From: Tannerella forsythia
GTDB taxonomy: Bacteria; Bacteroidota; Bacteroidia; Bacteroidales; Tannerellaceae
Assembly: GCF_001006485.1 (NCBI RefSeq)
Contig: NZ_JUET01000119.1
Location: forward strand, 1 to 64,000
Length of the DNA: 64,000 bases
Reading direction: 5' to 3'
The number at the start of each line of letters is the position of its first letter. Position 1 is the stretch's first letter. Below are positions 56,665-64,000 of this stretch, piece by piece. Made by a program: the position numbers and the translations under genes. The notes under the pieces are model-generated. The model saw nothing but the letters and a program-made list of their open reading frames with translations, was not told the origin of the DNA and did not search any database.

Positions 56665-58458
56665 ATGGGAGAACATAGATTCCAAGGCGAATGGCCGAAG
56701 ATCGGGATTCGTCCGACGATTGACGGACGAATGGGAGGAGTGCACGAATCACTCGAAAAACAGACAATGGATATGGCGAAAAGTGTCGTAAAACTACTGA
56801 CAAAGACGCTGCAATACCCCGACGGCACACCGGTTGCGTGTGTGATCGCCGATTCAACCATCGGACGGGTGGCCGAGAGCGCCGCATGCACCGAAAAGTT
56901 CAGACGCGAGAACGTGGCGGTGACGATTACCGTCACCCCCTGCTGGTGCTACGGAAGCGAAACGATGGACATGGACCCGCACACGGTGAAAGCTGTCTGG
57001 GGATTTAATGGGACCGAACGTCCGGGAGCCGTTTACCTGGCAGCCGTATTGGCAGCTCACGCGCAAAAAGGACTGCCGGCCTTCGGCATCTACGGACATG
57101 AAGTGCAGGATGCTGATGCGAAAGACATCCCGGCCGATGTGCGCGACAAACTGTTGCGTTTTGCACGTGCAGCGATGGCGGTCGCTCTGATGCGCGGCAA
57201 GTCGTACCTGTCGATCGGTGCCGTATGTATGGGAATTGCCGGTTCGATCGTCGATTCGAATTTCTTCGAGAATTACCTCGGTATGCGTTGCGAAGGAGTC
57301 GATGAGGTCGAAATCATCCGTCGCATGGAGAACGATATTTACGATAAAGAAGAATATAAAAAAGCGTTGGCGTGGGCAAAGAAAAATTGCAAGCAAGGCG
57401 AAGATATCATTAACCGCAAAGACTTGGCAAAGACGAAAGCCGAGCACGAAAAAGATTGGGAGTTTATTGTTAAGATGACCCTGATCGTGCGCGACCTGAT
57501 GGTGGGTAATCCCAAACTCAAATCGCTCGGATTCGGTGAAGAAGCCCTCGGACATCACGCAATTGTTGCAGGTTTTCAAGGGCAGCGCCAATGGACGGAC
57601 TTCTATCCGAACGGAGACTTTACGGAGGCGATCCTCAACTCGTCATACGACTGGAGCGGTATCCGCGCGCCATTCATTCTGGCCACCGAGAACGACTCGC
57701 TCAACGGAGCAGCCATGCTGTTCGGCTATCTGCTGACGAATACGGCGCAAATCTTTGCCGACGTCAGAACGTACTGGAGTCCCGAAGCCGTACTGCGTGT
57801 AACCGGTAAAAAGCTGACCGGCAAAGCGGCACAGGGAATCATCCACCTGATCAATTCCGGAGCGGCGACCCTCGACGGCTCCGGCCAGCAGAGCGACAAG
57901 AAAGGAAAGCCGGTGATGAAACCGTTCTGGGAGATCACAAAAGACGAAGCACAGGCTTGCCTCGACGCTACGACTTGGATGCCTGCTAATCGCGAATATT
58001 TCCGCGGTGGGGGCTATTCCTCGAAATTCCTGACCAAAGGAGGAATGCCGTGCACGATGATGCGCTTGAACATCGTCAAAGGCCTTGGCCCCGTACTGCA
58101 ACTGGCCGAAGGATGGACGGTAGACCTCGACGAGAAATCATTCCGAATCCTCGATGATCGTACCGACAAGGGTTGGCCGACGACGTGGTTCGCACCGCGA
58201 CTCACCGGCAAAGGCCCGTTCAAGGACGTCTATTCGGTCATGAACAACTGGGGAGCCAACCACGGAGCCATCAGCTTCGGACATATCGGCGCCGACCTGA
58301 TCACGATGGCCTCAATGTTGCGGATCCCCGTTTGTATGCACAACGTGGAAGAAGACGATATCTTCCGGCCGGCTTCATGGAACGCCTTCGGTATGGATAA
58401 GGAAGGAGCGGACTATCGCGCCTGCAGCTCTTACGGTCCGCTCTACGGGAAATATTGA
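56665..58458 (+). CDS. fucI: L-fucose isomerase
   Basis: Converts L-fucose to L-fuculose. The 597-residue enzyme has [22 protein letters not shown] at the start, [46 protein letters not shown] (catalytic Glu region), [20 protein letters not shown] (catalytic Asp region) and [33 protein letters not shown] (His region). Length is normal. The transporter fucP starts 14 bases after its stop. Neither fuculokinase nor aldolase genes are seen nearby. Confidence 0.96.
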   Translation: MGEHRFQGEWPKIGIRPTIDGRMGGVHESLEKQTMDMAKSVVKLLTKTLQYPDGTPVACVIADSTIGRVAESAACTEKFRRENVAVTITVTPCWCYGSETMDMDPHTVKAVWGFNGTERPGAVYLAAVLAAHAQKGLPAFGIYGHEVQDADAKDIPADVRDKLLRFARAAMAVALMRGKSYLSIGAVCMGIAGSIVDSNFFENYLGMRCEGVDEVEIIRRMENDIYDKEEYKKALAWAKKNCKQGEDIINRKDLAKTKAEHEKDWEFIVKMTLIVRDLMVGNPKLKSLGFGEEALGHHAIVAGFQGQRQWTDFYPNGDFTEAILNSSYDWSGIRAPFILATENDSLNGAAMLFGYLLTNTAQIFADVRTYWSPEAVLRVTGKKLTGKAAQGIIHLINSGAATLDGSGQQSDKKGKPVMKPFWEITKDEAQACLDATTWMPANREYFRGGGYSSKFLTKGGMPCTMMRLNIVKGLGPVLQLAEGWTVDLDEKSFRILDDRTDKGWPTTWFAPRLTGKGPFKDVYSVMNNWGANHGAISFGHIGADLITMASMLRIPVCMHNVEEDDIFRPASWNAFGMDKEGADYRACSSYGPLYGKY

Positions 58459-58472
58459 ACGAAGAGCAGGCC

Positions 58473-59783
58473 ATGAAGAAACAGTCGATCTTACATAAGG
58501 ACGGGGTGAGCTATGTCATCCCGTTCGTTTTAATTACGTTTTGTTTCGCCCTGTGGGGCTTTGCCAACGACATCACCAACCCGATGGTCAAGGCGTTCTC
58601 AAAAATATTCCGCACCAGCGTGACCGAAGGAGCGCTCGTTCAGGTCGCATTCTACGGAGGTTACTTTGCGATGGCTTTTCCGGCTGCGATTTTTATCCGT
58701 AAATATTCGTACAAAGCCGGTATCCTGATGGGACTTGCGTTGTATGCCGCCGGTGCATTCCTCTTCTTTCCGGCTAAGATGACCGGAAGTTATTACCCGT
58801 TTCTGATCGCTTATTTTATTCTGACCTGCGGACTCTCGTTCCTCGAAACGAGCGCTAATCCGTATATCCTTTCGATGGGAACGGAGGAGACGGCCACACA
58901 GCGGCTTAACTTCGCCCAGTCGTTCAATCCGATCGGCTCGCTGATGGGGATGTTCGTGGCCATGACATTTATTCAGGCACGGTTAGACCCGATGGATACG
59001 GCGCAACGTTCGATGCTCGACGATGCTCGGTTCGAAGCTGTCAAACAGTATGATTTGGGGGTGTTGATCACGCCTTACCTTATCATCGGCGTCGTCATTC
59101 TTGCGATGTTTCTCCTGATCCGTTTCGTGAAGATGCCGAAGAATGCCGACCGGTCGCACGCCATCGATTTCTTTCCGACACTGCGACGCATCTTTTCGCT
59201 TCCCCGCTATCGTGAAGGGGTGATTGCGCAGTTCTTCTATGTCGGTGTGCAGATCATGTGCTGGACGTTTATCATTCAGTATGGCACACGAATCTTTATG
59301 GAACAGGGCATGGCCGAGAAAAATGCCGAAGTGTTAAGTCAGCAATACAACATAGCTGCGATGGTGATTTTCTGTTGCAGCCGTTTCATTTGTACATTTC
59401 TGCTGAGGTATCTCAATCCCGGAAAACTGTTGATGATTCTGGCCGTTGCCGGTGGTCTGCTGACGCTCGGCGTCATCGGTTTCCGTGACATCAAGGGGCT
59501 ATACTGCCTCGTGGGGGTGTCGGCCTGTATGTCACTGATGTTCCCGACCATTTACGGTATTGCGCTCAAAGGGCTTGGTGAAGATGCCAAGTTCGGAGCC
59601 GCCGGACTGATCATGTCCATCCTCGGCGGATCGGTGCTGCCGCCGTTGCAGGCCGCCATCATTGATATGGACACTCTCGGGGGCTTTCCGGCAGTTAATT
59701 TGTCGTTCGCTTTACCGCTGGTTTGTTTTGTCGTGATTGCCGCCTACGGCTTTCGTACATTTCGCTCGAGGGAAGTAGCTTAA
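58473..59783 (+). CDS. fucP: L-fucose:proton symporter
   Basis: A 436-residue major facilitator with about 12 membrane helices. FucP signatures: FVLITFCFALWGFANDITNPMVKAFSKIF, VQVAFYGGYFAMAFPAAIFIRKYSYKAGI and FLETSANPYILSMGTEETATQRLNFAQSFNPIGS. The frame can be read from a TTG overlapping the fucI stop, but the ATG at 58473 follows a GAAGAGCAGG ribosome site and gives the usual N-terminus. A terminator follows at 59805. Confidence 0.95.
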   Translation: MKKQSILHKDGVSYVIPFVLITFCFALWGFANDITNPMVKAFSKIFRTSVTEGALVQVAFYGGYFAMAFPAAIFIRKYSYKAGILMGLALYAAGAFLFFPAKMTGSYYPFLIAYFILTCGLSFLETSANPYILSMGTEETATQRLNFAQSFNPIGSLMGMFVAMTFIQARLDPMDTAQRSMLDDARFEAVKQYDLGVLITPYLIIGVVILAMFLLIRFVKMPKNADRSHAIDFFPTLRRIFSLPRYREGVIAQFFYVGVQIMCWTFIIQYGTRIFMEQGMAEKNAEVLSQQYNIAAMVIFCCSRFICTFLLRYLNPGKLLMILAVAGGLLTLGVIGFRDIKGLYCLVGVSACMSLMFPTIYGIALKGLGEDAKFGAAGLIMSILGGSVLPPLQAAIIDMDTLGGFPAVNLSFALPLVCFVVIAAYGFRTFRSREVA

Positions 59784-59804
59784 TACTAAGACACATAGCG
59801 AATT

Positions 59805-59859
59805 GTTTCCCGGAGGTTATCGCTCGCATGTAGCACCTCTCCCGGGAAACTTCGTTTTT
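59805..59859 (+). terminator. Terminator of fucI-fucP
   Basis: GTTTCCCGG (59805-59813) pairs with CCGGGAAAC (59842-59850); AGGT/ACCT extends the stem after a bulge; then TTCGTTTTT. It lies 21 bases after the fucP stop. Confidence 0.85.
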
Positions 59860-60098
59860 GCAGTGTATAGAAAAATATCGTTGTGCCGTTCACCTGTACT
59901 TTAAGTCGTATTTTTTGAAAAGATGGCACATAAACAGGAAAATTTATACATTTGTCCCGTAGTAACGTAGTAAAGAAGTAATGTGGCAAGGTCGTATAAA
60001 CTTTGTGCTTTTCACTCTTCTTTACGCCTTAATCATTTCACTGCTTTACTGCATGGAATATTGAATACTTACTTATAAGAGAATAAGAAATACGAAGA
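59860..60098. promoter_or_regulatory. Intergenic leader with a TACATTTG box
   Basis: No gene is seen. TACATTTG at 59947-59954 fits the -7 box and would give a leader of about 140 bases for the fusion gene at 60099. Confidence 0.45.
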
Positions 60099-61238
60099 AT
60101 GGGAAAAAAGAAAGTTTTTGTCAGCGGATGTTACGACATGCTACACAGCGGGCACGTTGCTTTTTTTGAAGAAGCGGCCACGCACGGAGACTTGTATGTC
60201 GGCATCGGCTCCGACAAAACCATCCATGAACTGAAAGCACGCAAAACGATTCACACGGAAGACGAACGTCTTTACATGGTCAGAGCCCTGAAGAGTGTCA
60301 AAGAGGCATGGGTGAACAGCGGTAGCGGAGTGCTTGACTTCGTCGAAGATCTGAAACGCTTGCAGCCGGATATCTTTTTCGTCAACAGCGACGGACATAC
60401 GCCGGCTAAGGAGCGGCTATGCCAAGAATTGGGCATTCGGTACATCGTCAGTCAACGGATTCCGCACGGCGGTCTGCCCGTTCGTTCAACAACGGCGTTA
60501 CGGAAAGAATGTCTGATTCCTTATCGGCTTGATCTGGCCGGAGGTTGGCTCGATCAACCTTCCGTCAGCAAGTATTGCCCCGGCGCTGTTCTGACAATAA
60601 GTATCGAACCGGACTACGAATTCAACGATCGTAGCGGAATGTCGACAAGCTCACGTAAAAAAGCAATCGAATTATGGCAGGCGGATCTTCCGGAAGGAGA
60701 TAAAGAAAAACTGGCGCGTACTTTATTCTGTTTTGAGAATCCGCCGGGAACGAAATACGTCAGCGGCTCACAGGATTCGCTGGGTATTGTGCTGCCGGGA
60801 TTGAACCGGCTCTACTATAACGGAGACTACTGGCCGGAATCGATCGAATCGATAACCGATCGTGATCTGTTGGGATGGATCGAAGAGCGTCTGTGGCTTG
60901 TCCCTCTGTCTCCGCGTCATGCCGAATACGACGTACTTGCAGACACGCACATCAACGAATCCGATGCACAGCGCCTGAGTCAGGCGGCCGAGGCATGTTG
61001 GCAAGCGTTGAAAGCAAAAGATGTAATCGCTTGGGGAAAGGCAGCGTCAGACAGTTTCGAGGCGCAGGTGGCTATGTTCCCCAACATGATCATCTCCGAA
61101 GTGTCAACTGTTTTAGAAACATATAAATCAAAGGTATTGGGATGGAAGATAAGCGGTGCGGGCGGCGGAGGCTATCTCGTTTTCGTCAGTGAGCAGCCTG
61201 TCGAAAAGGCCATTCAAATACGTATCAGAAGAGGATAA
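60099..61238 (+). CDS. Cytidylyltransferase-GHMP kinase fusion
   Basis: A 379-residue two-domain protein. Residues 1-135 are a nucleotidyltransferase of the TagD/RfaE type: [21 protein letters not shown] with the HxGH motif, [13 protein letters not shown], and a late GLPVRSTT-type motif. Residues about 150-379 look like a small GHMP sugar kinase: [30 protein letters not shown], the weak phosphate loop [10 protein letters not shown] and the C-terminal [15 protein letters not shown]. It presumably phosphorylates and activates a sugar. It lies between fucI-fucP and rfbA; a role in fucose or another deoxysugar is possible but unproven. Confidence 0.75.
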   Translation: MGKKKVFVSGCYDMLHSGHVAFFEEAATHGDLYVGIGSDKTIHELKARKTIHTEDERLYMVRALKSVKEAWVNSGSGVLDFVEDLKRLQPDIFFVNSDGHTPAKERLCQELGIRYIVSQRIPHGGLPVRSTTALRKECLIPYRLDLAGGWLDQPSVSKYCPGAVLTISIEPDYEFNDRSGMSTSSRKKAIELWQADLPEGDKEKLARTLFCFENPPGTKYVSGSQDSLGIVLPGLNRLYYNGDYWPESIESITDRDLLGWIEERLWLVPLSPRHAEYDVLADTHINESDAQRLSQAAEACWQALKAKDVIAWGKAASDSFEAQVAMFPNMIISEVSTVLETYKSKVLGWKISGAGGGGYLVFVSEQPVEKAIQIRIRRG

Positions 61239-61242
61239 CAAG

Positions 61243-62133
61243 ATGAAAGGAATTGTTTTAGCCGGAGGTTCAGGGACACGCCTGTACCCCATCACAAAAG
61301 GGATATCGAAACAGATGATCCCTATCTACGACAAGCCGATGATATATTATCCAATATCGGTACTCATGCTGGCCGGTATACGGGATATTTTGATTATCTC
61401 TACTCCTTGGGACTTACCCGGTTTTCAGCGTCTGTTAGGCGACGGATCGGACTGGGGAGTCCGCTTCGAATATGCCGAACAGCCTTCGCCCGACGGATTG
61501 GCACAGGCGTTTATTATTGGGGCGGATTTTATTGGAGAAGAAGATGTTTGCCTTATATTGGGCGATAACATTTTCTACGGGCAACGTTTTACACAAATGT
61601 TAAAAACCGCAGTTTTTAACGTTTGCGAAGAACAAAATGCAACCGTCTTCGGTTATTACGTAAACGATCCCGAACGATATGGCGTAGCGACGTTCGATAA
61701 GCAAGGGAACGTACTGAGCATTGAAGAAAAACCAGAACATGCGCAATCGAACTATGCCGTTGTCGGACTTTATTTCTATCCGAACGAGGTGGTCGAAATA
61801 GCTCGCAACGTTCGACCGTCAGCTCGCGGAGAACTGGAAATCACTTCGGTGAACCAGGCATTTCTAAATCGCGGACGACTAAAAGTCGAGCTGCTCGGGC
61901 GTGGGTTTGCATGGTTGGACACCGGTACCCACACCTCTCTGACCGAGGCTTCCACTTTTGTAGAGGTGATTGAGCGGCGGCAGGGGCTGAAAATCGCTTG
62001 TGTAGAAGAAATAGCTTTCCGGCAGGGTTGGATCGGTACGGATCAGTTGAAAAGAAATGCAGAACCGATGATGAAAAATCCGTATGGAGAATATTTGATG
62101 AAACTATGGATGGAAAGTCAGAACAGTCTGTAG
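61243..62133 (+). CDS. rfbA: Glucose-1-phosphate thymidylyltransferase
   Basis: Makes dTDP-glucose, first step to dTDP-rhamnose. The 296-residue enzyme has [100 protein letters not shown]-like [21 protein letters not shown] and [15 protein letters not shown]. The frame extends into the previous gene, but the RfbA N-terminus starts at 61243, four bases after the previous stop, behind an AAGAGGATAACAAG ribosome site. The rest of the rhamnose pathway is not in the window. Confidence 0.95.
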   Translation: MKGIVLAGGSGTRLYPITKGISKQMIPIYDKPMIYYPISVLMLAGIRDILIISTPWDLPGFQRLLGDGSDWGVRFEYAEQPSPDGLAQAFIIGADFIGEEDVCLILGDNIFYGQRFTQMLKTAVFNVCEEQNATVFGYYVNDPERYGVATFDKQGNVLSIEEKPEHAQSNYAVVGLYFYPNEVVEIARNVRPSARGELEITSVNQAFLNRGRLKVELLGRGFAWLDTGTHTSLTEASTFVEVIERRQGLKIACVEEIAFRQGWIGTDQLKRNAEPMMKNPYGEYLMKLWMESQNSL

Positions 62134-62251
62134 AACATCCATCAAACACTCGTATGAGAAACGGGAAGACGGATTCATAGATATCTGGTGATCAACATAA
62201 GAAAGAGTAGCGAAGGCATTGAAAAAAATTCAGAACAAAATACATATTTTA

Positions 62252-62282
62252 TTTGTTTGGAAGAAAAAAAGGATTACCTTTG
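62252..62282 (+). promoter_or_regulatory. Promoter of ompA-type gene
   Basis: TTTG (62252-62255), 19 bases, TACCTTTG (62275-62282): an exact match to the Bacteroidetes consensus, 70 bases before the start codon. Fits the strong expression expected of a major porin. Confidence 0.8.
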
Positions 62283-62352
62283 CCGCGAAATGTGTATTAG
62301 CAAATGTATAGATATAATAATAGGTTATTGTTTAATAAAATATGAATAGATT

Positions 62353-63522
62353 ATGAAGACTAAGGTATTACTTTTAGCGATGTTATTCGGAGCTGCATTG
62401 TCTGTTTCTGCGCAGCAATACCAGCCGCAGGTAGGCTTCAGCACCGAGAACGGTTCGAAAACGAACTTTAAGAAAAACAAGGCAACGGATAACATGTTTA
62501 TCTCGTTGGCCGGAGGTGGAAACATCTTGTTTGGAGACTTGAACGGCAATGCCGACTTTGCCGATCGTATTGCCCCGTCGGGAGCGATCTCTATCGGTAA
62601 ATGGTACAACCCATACATGGCCTTCCGTTTGCAAGTGAATGGCGGTAAGATGAAAAATTACAGCTATGTAAAAGATTATAAGAGCGATAACGCACAAGAT
62701 TTCTGGTGGATCAATCCGCATGTGGACATCATGTGGGATGTAACCAATTTCTGGGCTCCTTACAAAGAATCGAAAGTGTTCCGCTTCATTCCGTTCGTAG
62801 GTCTGGGTTACGCACTTCGCCCGGGTTATAGCGACAAAAATAACAACAGTTTCCCGAGAGCTGAGTCGGCATCGATCAACGGGGGTGTTCAATTCATGTT
62901 CCGTCTGGGCAAACGTGTGGATTTGTTCTTAGAAGGACAATACACCCTGCTGGGGGAGCACTGGAACTGGGATTCTCACGCACGTCCTCGCTACGACCGT
63001 CCGGTACAGGCTATGTTGGGTCTGAACTTCAATCTCGGAAGAAAAGAATTTGAAGTACTTGAGCCGATGGATTACGATTTGCTGAACGACCTGAATTCTC
63101 AGATCAACGCATTGCGTGCTGAAAATGCTGAGTTGAGCAAACGTCCGGAATTCTGTCCGGAATGTCCGAAGTGCCCGGAAGTGAAAGAACCGCGTGAAAA
63201 TCTGCAAAACGTAGTTTACTTCCGTCTGAACAGCGCAAGAATCGACAAACATCAGGAAGTTAGCATCTTCAATACAGCCGAATATGCAAAGAAACACAGC
63301 TTGCCGATCAAGTTGGTTGGTTATGCAGACAGAAAGACAGGTAACCCGGACTACAACAAAGGCATTTCTGAAAGACGTGCAAGAGCGGTTGCGAAACAGC
63401 TTATCGACAAATACGGTATCTCTTCCGACAATATCTCTATTGAGTGGATGGGTGATACAGTTCAGCCGTATGCTGAAAATGCTTGGAACCGTGTGGTTAT
63501 CATGAATACAGACGATAAATAA
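62353..63522 (+). CDS. OmpA-family outer membrane protein
   Basis: A 389-residue major outer-membrane protein. Signal peptide MKTKVLLLAMLFGAALSVSAQQ. An eight-stranded barrel is predicted for about residues 25-230. A coiled-coil linker (NDLNSQINALRAENAELSK) and a short cysteine/proline motif (FCPECPKCPE, three Cys in eight residues) follow. The C-terminal peptidoglycan-binding OmpA domain (VVYFRLNSARIDKHQEVSIFNTAEY, KLVGYADRKTGN and ISERRARAVAKQLIDKYGI) closes it. It resembles the Porphyromonas OmpA-like (Pgm6/7-type) proteins, whose linker cysteines can form disulfide-linked multimers. Anchors the envelope to peptidoglycan. Confidence 0.95.
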   Translation: MKTKVLLLAMLFGAALSVSAQQYQPQVGFSTENGSKTNFKKNKATDNMFISLAGGGNILFGDLNGNADFADRIAPSGAISIGKWYNPYMAFRLQVNGGKMKNYSYVKDYKSDNAQDFWWINPHVDIMWDVTNFWAPYKESKVFRFIPFVGLGYALRPGYSDKNNNSFPRAESASINGGVQFMFRLGKRVDLFLEGQYTLLGEHWNWDSHARPRYDRPVQAMLGLNFNLGRKEFEVLEPMDYDLLNDLNSQINALRAENAELSKRPEFCPECPKCPEVKEPRENLQNVVYFRLNSARIDKHQEVSIFNTAEYAKKHSLPIKLVGYADRKTGNPDYNKGISERRARAVAKQLIDKYGISSDNISIEWMGDTVQPYAENAWNRVVIMNTDDK

Positions 63523-63548
63523 TCAATCGTAAGACCATAACCGAAAAG

Positions 63549-63579
63549 GCCGGTGGATTTCTTCCATCGGCTTTTTTTT
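63549..63579 (+). terminator. Terminator of ompA-type gene
   Basis: GCCGGTGGA (63549-63557) pairs with TTCCATCGGC (63562-63571) apart from one wobble and is followed by eight T. It lies 27 bases after the stop. Confidence 0.88.
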
Positions 63580-63621
63580 GTCTTTATATTTTTGTAGCTT
63601 TGTCACCGCTATAAACAACAT

Positions 63622-64000
63622 ATGTCTCCGATTGAAAAAATAATGTCTTCATATCGAACGATGTTGCTGTTGTTCACGATGTATGCCGTGGGACTCTCGG
63701 CAGCAACGCTCATCGAGAAAGCGCATGGTTCGACATTGGCTAAAGTATTGATCTACTATTCTCCCTTATTTTTTCTCCTTCAGCTTTTACTGATCGCCAA
63801 CTTTGCGGCCATTATACGACGGCGACAGTTCTTGCAAAAGAAGCGTTGGAGCATGTTGCTCGTGCATTTCTCATGGGTTGTCATCCTGTCAGGATCCGTC
63901 ATATCGCATCTGTTCGGTGTAGAAGGCACGATTCATCTGAGAGAAGGAGAGAAGAAGGACCGGATTCATATTCGTTCCAATCACGGACAACGGATGGATC
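63622..64000 (+). CDS. ResB-like cytochrome c biogenesis protein, N-terminal part
   Basis: The gene runs off the window end; 126 codons are visible. It has three membrane helices: SYRTMLLLFTMYAVGLSAATLIEKA with the ResB-type Glu, then LIYYSPLFFLLQLLLIANFAAII and WSMLLVHFSWVVILSGSVISHLFG, followed by GTIHLREGEKKD. This resembles the start of ResB/CcsB-type proteins of system II cytochrome c assembly, often fused to CcsA in Bacteroidetes. The ATG at 63622 lacks a strong ribosome site but gives the family N-terminus. Confidence 0.78.
   Translation, partial: MSPIEKIMSSYRTMLLLFTMYAVGLSAATLIEKAHGSTLAKVLIYYSPLFFLLQLLLIANFAAIIRRRQFLQKKRWSMLLVHFSWVVILSGSVISHLFGVEGTIHLREGEKKDRIHIRSNHGQRMD

Overview
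The window is chromosomal DNA of a Bacteroidales bacterium, roughly mid-40s percent G+C by eye. The evidence is a SusC/SusD pair with a SusR-like regulator, type IX secretion C-terminal sorting tails, DUF4494 and DUF4295 genes, RteC and OmpA-family proteins, and promoters of the Bacteroidetes form (TTTG/TTG, about 19-20 nt, TAnnTTTG). Tannerella or a close relative in the Porphyromonadaceae/Tannerellaceae group is my best guess. That rests on gene content, not on a search.

Layout. 0-25 kb is mostly core: end of a T9SS cargo gene, grpE-dnaJ, a PDZ protein plus mutS2, a minus-strand run (DHODH-like, yggS, DUF4494, GNAT), a tRNA-Gly/tRNA-Leu locus, a second T9SS cargo gene, mfd, an acyl-CoA dehydrogenase-etfAB operon, kdsA-miaA, gapA, a YtxH/holin-like membrane cluster and prmA. 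25.5-38.2 kb is accessory: a two-component system (TPR histidine kinase and NarL-type regulator), an ATPase and a DUF1016 nuclease gene, a plus-strand run of envelope genes, a frameshifted rteC, a broken Abi_2 gene and a hairpin-rich scar. 38.2-44 kb is core again: galE, rpmB-rpmG-DUF4295, a tRNA Leu-Leu-Gly cluster, an SGNH hydrolase, a proX-like gene, purine nucleoside phosphorylase and tRNA-Pro. 44.4-55.2 kb is a polysaccharide-utilisation-type locus (SusR-like regulator, SusC, SusD, GH2 beta-galactosidase) followed by a two-gene LysO exporter. 55.3-64 kb holds an MBL hydrolase, DUF1232, fucI-fucP, a cytidylyltransferase/GHMP kinase fusion, rfbA, ompA and the start of a ResB-like gene.

Two observations stand out. 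(1) Both tRNA-Gly(GCC) loci, 31 kb apart and in opposite orientation, carry tandem truncated copies of tRNA-Gly of exactly 36 nt (position 1 through the anticodon). They alternate with a conserved spacer of about 75 nt and lie between a good promoter and the intact tRNA gene. (2) The two-component operon and the divergent envelope-gene run each have the same 24-nt palindromic element placed exactly 24 nt upstream of a TAATTTTG promoter box. This predicts that the response regulator controls both itself and that run. The envelope genes have no clear assigned function, so regulator plus targets may be an undescribed envelope module.

Many starts were moved downstream from the longest open frame, using signal peptides, family N-termini or Shine-Dalgarno spacing. 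Functions come from reading motifs and family resemblance only; no database search was run.
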